From NCBI GenBank assembly GCA_943327025.2, contig CALPVO020000036.1, forward strand, positions 1 to 12,469: DNA of 12,469 bases, read 5' to 3'. The notes beneath the pieces are model-generated. The model made no database searches, was not told where the DNA came from, and saw only the letters and a program-made list of their open reading frames with translations. Each line of letters opens with the position of its first letter. The first letter of the stretch is position 1. A program made the translations under genes and the position numbers. Below are positions 6,937-12,469 of the stretch, piece by piece. Source of the DNA: Janthinobacterium lividum. GTDB taxonomy: Bacteria; Pseudomonadota; Gammaproteobacteria; Steroidobacterales; Steroidobacteraceae.

Positions 6937-7497
6937 CTACCCCGGTGGCCAGTGGACCAGGTAGGACTCGCTGGCCCCCCCGTCGGCGGCCAAGGCCGGA
7001 CCGGGCACGTGGGTGATGTCCACGGGCTCCTGAAAGAGTTGGCTGAGGCCTTCCAGCAGACCGAGCACGAACGGCGCCAGGCCGGGCCGGTGCGAGCGAT
7101 AGCCGATGCTGACCACCCGCTCCCCTAAATCTAGGCAGGTGAATTTCGGGGGCAGCAGTCCGGGTAGCATCATCAGCACCCGGGTGTGGAAGTTCGGCAG
7201 GTTGTGCAGGAACTCGCGCAGTGTGTGGCCACCGGCGCGCAGCAAGGGGCCATGGAACTCATTGGCTGTTTGCAGTACCCAGTGGTGCCCAAACTCGCGA
7301 AGCAGGTCCGCCGGTGGTAGGCCCACCACCTCCGTGGCGGCCATCACCAGCGCGTAGGTCAGGTCGTCCGGGTACGGTTCGTTCAGGACGTAGACCTGCA
7401 CATCCACGCCCGCCCGCGCGCAAACCGCTTCCCAAGCCGCACTACCCCAGCGTGCCCGCACCATGTCTTCGAACGAACGGTTCACCAACCCGTACAT
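6937..7497 (-). CDS. H-NOX heme-binding gas sensor protein
   Basis: A 186-residue stand-alone H-NOX (HNOB) domain, normal length. It starts with the hallmark MYGLVNRSFEDMV. The proximal heme ligand is His104 in NLPNFHTRV, with Pro112 nearby, and the heme-propionate motif YxSxR is Tyr133-Ser135-Arg137. The conserved YPDDLTYALV (42-51) and GLAPFVLGLLEGL (139-151) are present. No tyrosine occurs in the region after YxSxR where O2-binding H-NOX proteins carry their distal-pocket tyrosine, so NO (and CO) selectivity is likely. H-NOX proteins usually control a kinase, cyclic-di-GMP enzyme or chemoreceptor encoded next door; here the HNOBA-kinase gene starts 3 bp downstream. The ATG at 7495-7497 follows AGGGAG by 8 bases. 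It diverges from the lone receiver gene across 176 bp. Confidence 0.95.
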   Translation of the reverse strand: MYGLVNRSFEDMVRARWGSAAWEAVCARAGVDVQVYVLNEPYPDDLTYALVMAATEVVGLPPADLLREFGHHWVLQTANEFHGPLLRAGGHTLREFLHNLPNFHTRVLMMLPGLLPPKFTCLDLGERVVSIGYRSHRPGLAPFVLGLLEGLSQLFQEPVDITHVPGPALAADGGASESYLVHWPPG

Positions 7498-7673
7498 GCG
7501 GTGTGCTCCCTATGCTGCGCCCGCTGCCCGCGAAATGTCGATTTTTCATGAATAGCATAGCCAGTCCGTGGCGTGATTGCAGTGTTTCCCGCGGACTCGC
7601 CGGCTTCGCTGGCGCTTGCAGTGCTAGCCCAAATGGGTTACACCAAAGGGCAGGTGTGGGCGAGGGTGAGCAT
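7498..7673. promoter_or_regulatory. Shared divergent regulatory region between the H-NOX operon and the lone receiver gene
   Basis: These 176 bases separate two genes transcribed away from each other. An exact 7-bp inverted repeat, CTATGCT (7510-7516) and AGCATAG (7554-7560), lies close to the H-NOX start. On the minus strand the right arm contains TATGCT, a possible -10 element for the H-NOX operon, with only a weak CTGCAA 17 bp upstream. A small CCCAAATGGG near-palindrome lies at 7628-7637. No FNR/DNR-type TTGAT-N4-ATCAA box was found. Confidence 0.45.
7662..7670 (+). promoter_or_regulatory. Ribosome-binding site supporting a TTG start for the lone receiver gene
   Basis: GAGGGTGAG precedes the TTG at 7674, with 8 bases after GAGG. 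The frame is open far upstream into the antisense of H-NOX, so this site, together with the point where receiver homology starts, decides the start. A GTG at 7656 is the alternative. Confidence 0.5.
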
Positions 7674-8066
7674 TTGTCGCAGTCCCTTCCAATCGTAGTG
7701 ATTGCCGACGACCAGCCGGCCATGCAGTTGTTGCTGCGGGCCACCTTCGACCTGTTGCGGGTGGAACTGCACGTGGCCAGCAACGGCACGGAGGCGCTGG
7801 CCTTGTGCGCGGCGCACCGCCCGCAGCTGCTGGTTTGCGACGTGATGATGCCGGGTGGGCCGAGCGGCATGGACGTCTGCCGCCAACTCCGTGCGGACCC
7901 CGCCAGTGCCGGGCTACGGGTCATCCTGGTGACCGCCCGCGGTCAGCGGATGGATGTCGCGGAAGGCCTTTCTGCCGGCGCCGACCACTACCTTGTGAAG
8001 CCTTTCAGTCCTTTGGCGCTCGCGGGTCTGGCGCGCCAGGTCTTGGGCTTGCCGTCCGCTCCCTGA
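7674..8066 (+). CDS. Single-domain response regulator (CheY-like receiver)
   Basis: With a TTG start this is a 130-residue protein made only of a receiver domain. Key residues are Asp12-Asp13 (IADDQ), phospho-acceptor Asp56 in LLVCDVMMPGG, Thr87 in VTAR, and Lys109 in LVKPF, so it should be phosphorylatable. The alpha4-beta5 face carries GADHYLVKP as in standard receivers. There is no output domain, so it may act by protein contact, relay phosphate, or act as a phosphate sink. It diverges from the H-NOX/kinase operon and is a candidate target of that kinase. trkA follows on the same strand 73 bp later, so co-transcription with trkAH is also possible. The start is uncertain; the protein identity is not. 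Confidence 0.85.
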   Translation: MSQSLPIVVIADDQPAMQLLLRATFDLLRVELHVASNGTEALALCAAHRPQLLVCDVMMPGGPSGMDVCRQLRADPASAGLRVILVTARGQRMDVAEGLSAGADHYLVKPFSPLALAGLARQVLGLPSAP

Positions 8067-8088
8067 AGCCGCGCGCGCGCCATCGCGC

Positions 8089-8094
8089 TACACT
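8089..8094 (+). promoter_or_regulatory. Candidate -10 hexamer for trkAH
   Basis: TACACT (4 of 6 to consensus) lies 45 bases before the trkA start, with no clear -35. A GC-rich hairpin GCGCCC/GGGCGC (8105-8118) would fall in the resulting leader, with no T-run after it. Weak evidence only. Confidence 0.25.
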
Positions 8095-8139
8095 TCTCGC
8101 CTTGGCGCCCTCGGGCGCGCGGCCGGAAGAATTGTTGCC

Positions 8140-9519
8140 GTGAAGATCATCATCCTGGGTGCCGGCCAGGTAGGCCGCACCGCCGCAGCGAAACTCTCCC
8201 GTGAAGAGGCGAACGAGGTCACGGTCGTCGATACCGACGAGGAGGTCCTGCGGGAGCTTCAGGACCGGCTCGACGTGCGCACCATTGCCGGCAACGCCTG
8301 TAGCCCTGCCGTGCTGGAATCCGCTGGTGGTGCCGAGGCCGACATGATTGTCGCCCTCACCAACAGCGACGAGGTCAACATGGTCGCCTGCCAGGTGGCC
8401 TGGAACCTCTTCCGTACCCCGAAGAAGATCGCGCGCATCCGCACTACGGATTACCTCAAGCGCGAGCGACTGTTCGGCGAAGGCGCGGCCTTTGCCATCG
8501 ACGTCTGTATCAGCCCCGAGACGCTGGTGGTCGACTATGTCGAGCGCCTTATCCGCTACCCCGGCGCAGTGCAGGTGGTGGATTTTGCGAACGGTCGCGC
8601 GCGCTTGGTGGGCGTGCGCGCCGCCAAGGGCAGTCCGCTGGTGGGGAGCGCTTTGCGCACCTTGCGTGAACACATGCCCAAGACCGATGTGCGCGTGGCG
8701 GCCATCTTCCGCCGCGGGCGTAGCATCATTCCCGATGGCGACACCGTGGTGGAGCCGGATGACGAGGTGTTCTTCGTCGCTGCCACGCCTGACATTCAGG
8801 CCATGATGCGCGAGCTGCGCCGCAACGAAGCGCCCTTGAAGCGCGTGCTCATTGCCGGCGCGGGCAACATCGGCCTGCGTCTGGCGCAGGCGCTGGAAGA
8901 GAAGAATCAGGTCAAGCTCATCGAGCGCGACCCACGCCGCGCACGGCGCGCTGCCGCGCTGCTGCGCAGCACTATCGTTTTGACTGGCGATGCCGCGGAC
9001 GAGGAACTGCTGATCGAAGAAAACATCGACAGCATGGACGTGTTCTGCGCGGTGACGAATACCGAGGAAGCGAACATCTTGTCGTCGCTGCTGGCCAAGA
9101 AGCTTGGCGCTGCGAAGGTGATGGCGCTCATCAACCGGCAGGCCTACGCGGACATGATGGAGAACGACCGGATAGACGTCGCCATTTCGCCGCAGACCAT
9201 CACCATCGGTTCCTTGCTGGAGAAGGTGCGGCGCGGCGATGTGGTTCGCGTCCACAGTCTGCGGCGCGGCACCGCCGAGGCCATCGAGGCTATCGTCCAC
9301 GGTGACCCGCGTATTTCTCAGGTGGTAGGGCGCACCATCGAGCAAGTGCCGCTGCCGCCGGGCGCGTCCATTGGTGCGGTGGTGCGCGGCGAGGAGGTGC
9401 TCATGGCCCACCATGACATCTGCCTTGAAGAAGGTGACCACGTCATCCTGTTCATCACGGACAGTCGTCATGTCGAAGCGGTAGAAAAGCTCTTCCAGGC
9501 GCCGCCCTCATTCCTGTAG
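8140..9519 (+). CDS. trkA: Trk potassium uptake system, NAD-binding regulatory subunit TrkA
   Basis: A 459-residue peripheral membrane protein that gates the TrkH potassium channel in response to nucleotides. It contains two tandem RCK modules, as in all full-length TrkA. The first Rossmann fold has the G-x-G-x-x-G motif at 7-12 (ILGAGQVG) with Asp31 at the end of beta2, followed by a TrkA-C domain at about 145-228. The second Rossmann fold has AGAGNIG (239-245) with Glu262 and ends near 350, followed by a second TrkA-C domain to about 455. The length matches E. coli TrkA (458). Translation starts at GTG; MKIIILGAGQVG is the family start, although the upstream GGAAGA is a modest ribosome-binding site. 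trkH follows after 8 bp, forming an operon. Confidence 0.97.
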   Translation: MKIIILGAGQVGRTAAAKLSREEANEVTVVDTDEEVLRELQDRLDVRTIAGNACSPAVLESAGGAEADMIVALTNSDEVNMVACQVAWNLFRTPKKIARIRTTDYLKRERLFGEGAAFAIDVCISPETLVVDYVERLIRYPGAVQVVDFANGRARLVGVRAAKGSPLVGSALRTLREHMPKTDVRVAAIFRRGRSIIPDGDTVVEPDDEVFFVAATPDIQAMMRELRRNEAPLKRVLIAGAGNIGLRLAQALEEKNQVKLIERDPRRARRAAALLRSTIVLTGDAADEELLIEENIDSMDVFCAVTNTEEANILSSLLAKKLGAAKVMALINRQAYADMMENDRIDVAISPQTITIGSLLEKVRRGDVVRVHSLRRGTAEAIEAIVHGDPRISQVVGRTIEQVPLPPGASIGAVVRGEEVLMAHHDICLEEGDHVILFITDSRHVEAVEKLFQAPPSFL

Positions 9520-9527
9520 GCAAAGCC

Positions 9528-10982
9528 ATGAATCAGAATGTTGTCTTGCGGATGCTGGGTCAGTTGTTGCTGGGCTTCAGTGTCACCATGCTGCCTCCCG
9601 TAGTGGTGTCCCTGCTTTACGGTGATGGGGAGTGGCCGGCATTCCTTCAGGCTGCAGCGCTGGTGGCGGCAGGCGGCGCCATGGCTTGGTGGCCGAACCG
9701 TCAGGTAGAAACCGACCTGCGGCTGCGCGATGGCTTCATTCTCGTCACCTTGTTTTGGTTGGTCATCGGTGTTGCGGGCGCCTTGCCGCTGGTCTTCGCC
9801 AAGCAGCCGGAACTGGATCTTGCGGGCGCCGTTTTCGAGGCAGTCTCTGGCCTCACCACCACGGGCGCCACCGTCATCAGCGGTTTGGATCTGCTGCCCA
9901 AATCGGTGCTGTGGTACCGCCAACAGCTGCAATGGCTCGGTGGCGTGGGCATCGTCGTGCTGGCGGTGGCTTTGCTGCCGGTGCTGGGTGTGGGTGGCAT
10001 GCAGTTGTATCGGGCGGAAACGCCCGGGGCCGTGAAGGACAAGCGCCTCACGCCACGCATTTTGCAGACGGCCAAGCGCTTGTCGTTGGTTTATCTCTTG
10101 CTCACCGTCGCTTGCATAGCGGCCTATAGCGCTGCCGGCATGGGTGGCTTCGACGCCATTGCCCACGCCTTTTCCACGGTATCCACGGGTGGTTTCTCTA
10201 CCCATGACGCTAGCCTCGGCTACTTCCAGAACCCGAACATCGAATGGGTCGCCATCCTGTTCATGTTTTTGGGGGGCGTGAACTTCACGCTGCACTTCAT
10301 GGCTTGGAGCAAGGGCGCCGGACTGAGGCAGTACTGGGAAGACCCGGAATTCCGCGCGTACTGCGGTGTGTTGGTCGCCATGGGTTTGTTCATCGCTCTT
10401 TATCTGTGGAACCACCAGGTTCACCCCGCGCCGGGTACTACTCTGCGCCATGCCGCTTTTGCGTGGGTAGCCATGCAGACCACTACCGGGTTTGTCACCG
10501 AAGGCTTTCAGTTGTGGCCCGGTCCGTTGCCCGCGTTGCTCATTCTCGCCACGTTCATCGGTGGCTGTGCAGGTAGTGCCGCCGGTGGCATGAAGGTAAT
10601 CCGTTGGCAGCTGGTGGCCCAGGAAGCTCACGCTGAAATGCGCCGCTTGGTCCACCCCAGCGCTGAGGTGTTGGTGAAGTACGCGGGCCGGCCCGTGGCG
10701 CCACGGGTGTTGTCTGCGGTGGCGGGCTTTTTTGCGGTCTATTTGTTGCTGTTTGGCGTGCTCATGCTGGCGCTGATGATGACTGGCCTGGACCAAGTGT
10801 CGGCTTGGTCCGCGGTGGCCACGACGTTGAACAACACTGGTGCTGGCCTTGGCAGCGTCGCGGCGAATTTCCAACAGCTGACCGATACCGGCCGGTGGAT
10901 CACCGTGGCCGCCATGTTGCTGGGGCGGCTGGAAGTGTTCACGGTGCTGGTCGTGTTCACGCCCATGTTCTGGCGGCGCTGA
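9528..10982 (+). CDS. trkH: Trk potassium uptake system, channel-forming subunit TrkH/TrkG
   Basis: A 484-residue inner-membrane potassium transporter of the SKT superfamily, with four M1-P-M2 repeats formed by alternating hydrophobic segments. The four selectivity-filter loops are visible: TTTGAT (110-115), STGGFST (219-225), TTTGFVT (318-324) and NNTGAGLG (435-442). The GGCAGSAAGGMKVIRW segment (345-360), which includes the gating-loop region, and the C-terminal GRLEVFTVLVVF (466-477) are family signatures. The length matches E. coli TrkH (483). It begins 8 bp after trkA, so the pair is co-transcribed and assembles as TrkH dimer plus TrkA tetramer. The ribosome-binding sequence is weak (AGGC), suggesting translational coupling to trkA. 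No strong terminator follows on this strand; a REP cluster starts 18 bp after the stop codon. Confidence 0.97.
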   Translation: MNQNVVLRMLGQLLLGFSVTMLPPVVVSLLYGDGEWPAFLQAAALVAAGGAMAWWPNRQVETDLRLRDGFILVTLFWLVIGVAGALPLVFAKQPELDLAGAVFEAVSGLTTTGATVISGLDLLPKSVLWYRQQLQWLGGVGIVVLAVALLPVLGVGGMQLYRAETPGAVKDKRLTPRILQTAKRLSLVYLLLTVACIAAYSAAGMGGFDAIAHAFSTVSTGGFSTHDASLGYFQNPNIEWVAILFMFLGGVNFTLHFMAWSKGAGLRQYWEDPEFRAYCGVLVAMGLFIALYLWNHQVHPAPGTTLRHAAFAWVAMQTTTGFVTEGFQLWPGPLPALLILATFIGGCAGSAAGGMKVIRWQLVAQEAHAEMRRLVHPSAEVLVKYAGRPVAPRVLSAVAGFFAVYLLLFGVLMLALMMTGLDQVSAWSAVATTLNNTGAGLGSVAANFQQLTDTGRWITVAAMLLGRLEVFTVLVVFTPMFWRR

Positions 10983-10999
10983 AAGCGGCAGCAAGGGTT

Positions 11000-11084
11000 G
11001 GGAGCAAGCTTCCTCCTACATTGGAGGGGTGGCACCCGTAGGAGCGAGCTGGCTCGCGACTGTCGGCAGCAAGCTGCCACCTAC
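11000..11084. repeat. Cluster of three REP palindromes between convergent genes
   Basis: Three related units share the GTAGG(A/T)G head and an inner palindrome: 11000-11019 (reverse orientation; its complement reads GTAGGAGGAAGCTTGCTCCC), 11038-11060 (forward, beginning GTAGGAGCGAGCTGGCTCGC), and 11062-11084 (reverse; its complement begins GTAGGTGGCAGCTTGCTGCC). The last two face each other across one base and together form a 47-bp imperfect palindrome GTAGG...CCTAC. A short GGGTGgCACCC hairpin lies at 11027-11037. The core resembles REP sequences of Pseudomonas and relatives. Such elements lie downstream of genes and can stabilise mRNA, bind gyrase or IHF, or be mobilised by a RAYT transposase; none is encoded here. 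Confidence 0.85.
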
Positions 11085-11100
11085 CAACTTTCGGCCATGA

Positions 11101-11130
11101 AAAAGGCCCGGGTGTCGCCACCCGGGCCTG
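11101..11130 (-). terminator. Rho-independent terminator of the TonB-dependent receptor gene
   Basis: On the minus strand a perfect 11-bp GC-rich stem (AGGCCCGGGTG with CACCCGGGCCT, arms at 11120-11130 and 11105-11115) with a 4-base loop is followed directly by TTTTT. It lies 52 bp beyond the receptor stop codon. There is no T-run on the plus side, so it acts mainly on the minus strand. Confidence 0.9.
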
Positions 11131-11150
11131 AATACCTTTGCAGGTAGTGC

Positions 11151-11172
11151 GACCGGGCCCGAAGACCCGGTC
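11151..11172 (-). other. Hairpin just after the TonB-dependent receptor stop codon
   Basis: GACCGGG (11151-11157) and CCCGGTC (11166-11172) form a perfect 7-bp stem with an 8-base loop, 10 bp after the stop codon on the minus strand. There is no T-run, so it is more likely an mRNA 3'-end stability element upstream of the main terminator. Confidence 0.5.
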
Positions 11173-11181
11173 AGCTTCTTC

Positions 11182-12469
11182 TTAGAAGCGGTAGTCGGCG
11201 CTCACGAAGAAGCGGCGACCCAGCACGTCGTAGTTGCTGAGGTAGATCGAGTTGCCCTGACGGAGAGCGCCCGAACCGGTCGACAGCAGCGGCGGGTCCT
11301 CGTTCAGCACGTTCTGGATGCCCGCAATGATCGAGTACTTGTCGCCACGATAACGGACCGAGACGTCATGCGTGATGTGCATGTTCACGGTCTGGTCGTA
11401 ACGAGCCTGCACGCAGGTCGTGGTCGGAGTGGCCTGCGTACCGCAGTCCGCAAAACCACGCCAGCCGAAGGTGTCGCCACCGAACAGGCGGTCGTTCGAA
11501 GCGCGGGAGAGCGCGTCGATCGACCAGTTCAGCGTCCACGGACCACGATCCAGACGCAGGTCGATGCTCGACGCCCACTTGTTGGAGTAGATGATGTCGA
11601 GATCGTTGTCCGGAGCGAAGTCCTTGAAGATCTGGCTGCTGGCCGCGAGCATGTAAGTGACCTGCGCATTCGCCGTGAAGTTATACGCGCCGATCTTCTG
11701 CTGCCAACGGATGTTGTAGTCCACACCTTCAGCGATCTGGTTCGAGATGTTCACGTAGGAGTTGCGCACCGTCGTGATCTTGCCGAACTGCGAGTTGTAG
11801 GCCGGGTTCGGCGTGACGCCATCCGCCAGGAACTGGTTGGACTGGCCGGTGGTGTCACGATCGAACAAGGCGCAGAACGGGTCGTTCGGGAAGTCCTCGG
11901 AGCCGTAGCAGGAGCTGACAATGTTGCCGGCGCCGAACTGCGACACCTGGTTGTTCACCTCGATACGCCACCAGTCGGCAGCGATGCTGAGCGGCCAGTC
12001 CTTAGGCGTGAACACGATACCGGCCGTCCAGGCCTTCGAGGTTTCGGCGTTCAGAACGCCTGCACCACCACCCGTCACGATGAGCGCGGAGGAGTTCGGG
12101 TTCAACCAACCGGTGGGCAGGCCAACGGCTGCGCAGTTCGCGAGAATCTGCTGGTCCTGGCTCTGGTCCCAGTTGATGCAGGGGTCGACCGAGGTCTGGC
12201 CCAGGAAGCCCGTCTGGTTGGCGAGATACAGTTCGAACAGCGCCGGAGCGCGGAACGAGGTGCCGTAGCTGCCACGCATGCGGAGCGAATCGACGATCTG
12301 CCAGTTCAGGCCGACCTTGAAGGTGGTGTCCGAACCGTAGCTGTCGTAGTCGGTCCAGCGGGCAGAGCCGCTGAGCGACAGACGCTTGGCCAGGAAGGGG
12401 TCCGCCAGCAGCGGCACTTCCACTTCGCCGAAGAACTCCTTCACCTGGTCGCTACCGGCGGTGCGGCCG
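11182..12469 (-). CDS. TonB-dependent outer-membrane receptor, C-terminal barrel (5' end outside the window)
   Basis: About 429 codons are present and the reading frame runs off the right edge (GRTAGSDQVKEFFGEVEVPLL at the start), so the signal peptide, plug domain and TonB box are missing. What remains is the beta-barrel of a TonB-dependent transporter: alternating aromatic-rich strands, the RGSYGTSFRAPALFELY segment typical of the barrel's family signature, the IIAGIQNVLNEDPP segment near the end, and a terminal phenylalanine (ADYRF), the outer-membrane assembly signal. Paired cysteines occur in presumed surface loops (DPC...ANC, SSC...FC, DCG...TTC), likely disulfides. The long loops are of the type seen in the large receptor families of Xanthomonas, Caulobacter and sphingomonads. 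The substrate cannot be told from the barrel. A strong terminator follows. Confidence 0.92.
   Translation of the reverse strand, partial: GRTAGSDQVKEFFGEVEVPLLADPFLAKRLSLSGSARWTDYDSYGSDTTFKVGLNWQIVDSLRMRGSYGTSFRAPALFELYLANQTGFLGQTSVDPCINWDQSQDQQILANCAAVGLPTGWLNPNSSALIVTGGGAGVLNAETSKAWTAGIVFTPKDWPLSIAADWWRIEVNNQVSQFGAGNIVSSCYGSEDFPNDPFCALFDRDTTGQSNQFLADGVTPNPAYNSQFGKITTVRNSYVNISNQIAEGVDYNIRWQQKIGAYNFTANAQVTYMLAASSQIFKDFAPDNDLDIIYSNKWASSIDLRLDRGPWTLNWSIDALSRASNDRLFGGDTFGWRGFADCGTQATPTTTCVQARYDQTVNMHITHDVSVRYRGDKYSIIAGIQNVLNEDPPLLSTGSGALRQGNSIYLSNYDVLGRRFFVSADYRF

Noticed and set aside
7221..7673. Upstream extension of the lone receiver gene
   Set aside because: The added sequence is antisense to H-NOX and lacks homology. 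Receiver homology and a ribosome-binding site support the start at 7674.
8105..8118. GC-rich hairpin before trkA as a terminator of the receiver gene
   Set aside because: No T-run follows and the stem is short with a tiny loop; GC-rich DNA gives such stems often.
8005..9471. 488-codon open frame on the minus strand opposite trkA
   Set aside because: It is antisense to a complete, conserved trkA, with no domain and a low-complexity His/Asp/Arg composition. Shadow of codon bias.
9468..10994. 508-codon open frame on the minus strand opposite trkH
   Set aside because: It mirrors trkH almost exactly end to end, is His/Gln-rich and has no membrane or domain pattern. Shadow of the real gene.
11000..11130. 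CRISPR or mobile-element remnant in the trkH-receptor gap
   Set aside because: The repeats are REP palindromes in alternating orientation plus a terminator. There is no regular spacer pattern, no transposase and no terminal repeats of an insertion sequence.
12442..12444. GTG as start of the TonB-dependent receptor gene
   Set aside because: The frame continues with barrel-like sequence to the window edge and a receptor cannot start mid-barrel; the true start lies outside.

Overview
The window looks like a GC-rich proteobacterial chromosome, most likely gammaproteobacterial. The lineage hints are the tatA-tatB order, a trkA-trkH potassium uptake pair, a UvrD with a C-terminal Tudor-like domain, REP palindromes of the GTAGGAGCGAGC type, a large TonB-dependent receptor, and two genes that appear to be read from leaderless mRNAs. 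Together these point loosely towards Xanthomonadales/Nevskiales-like bacteria. That placement is inference; no marker here settles it. Coding density is high and no stretch over 300 bases lacks a gene.

Layout, left to right. Minus strand, 1-967: the first codons of tatB (cut by the window edge), tatA, and dtd (D-aminoacyl-tRNA deacylase). Plus strand, 1058-4647: a PerM/AI-2E-family membrane protein, then uvrD helicase with an unusual glycine-rich repeat inserted before its C-terminal domain. A signalling cluster occupies 4827-8066. It holds a plus-strand regulator with an excisionase/MerR-type DNA-binding domain followed by a receiver domain; facing it, a minus-strand two-gene unit encoding an H-NOX heme protein and a histidine kinase that begins with an HNOBA domain; and, diverging from the H-NOX gene, a single-domain receiver protein. 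Plus strand, 8140-10982: trkA and trkH, 8 bp apart. Then a convergent intergenic region with a cluster of REP palindromes and a strong terminator, and finally a minus-strand TonB-dependent receptor whose 5' end lies outside the window.

The most interesting part is the H-NOX / HNOBA-kinase pair. In animal soluble guanylate cyclase the H-NOX (heme, NO sensing) and HNOBA domains are joined in one chain, followed by a coiled coil and a cyclase. Here the same modules are split over two adjacent genes and the output is a histidine kinase. H-NOX keeps the proximal heme histidine and the YxSxR motif and has no tyrosine where O2-binding H-NOX proteins carry one, so a nitric-oxide sensor is the best guess. 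Two receiver proteins flank the pair and are the natural candidate phosphotransfer targets: one would act on DNA, the other has no output domain. The H-NOX-kinase partnership is known in other bacteria. This particular arrangement, with HNOBA on the kinase, a reversed-order DNA-binding regulator overlapping the kinase gene tail to tail, and a divergent lone receiver beside trkAH, is what deserves attention.
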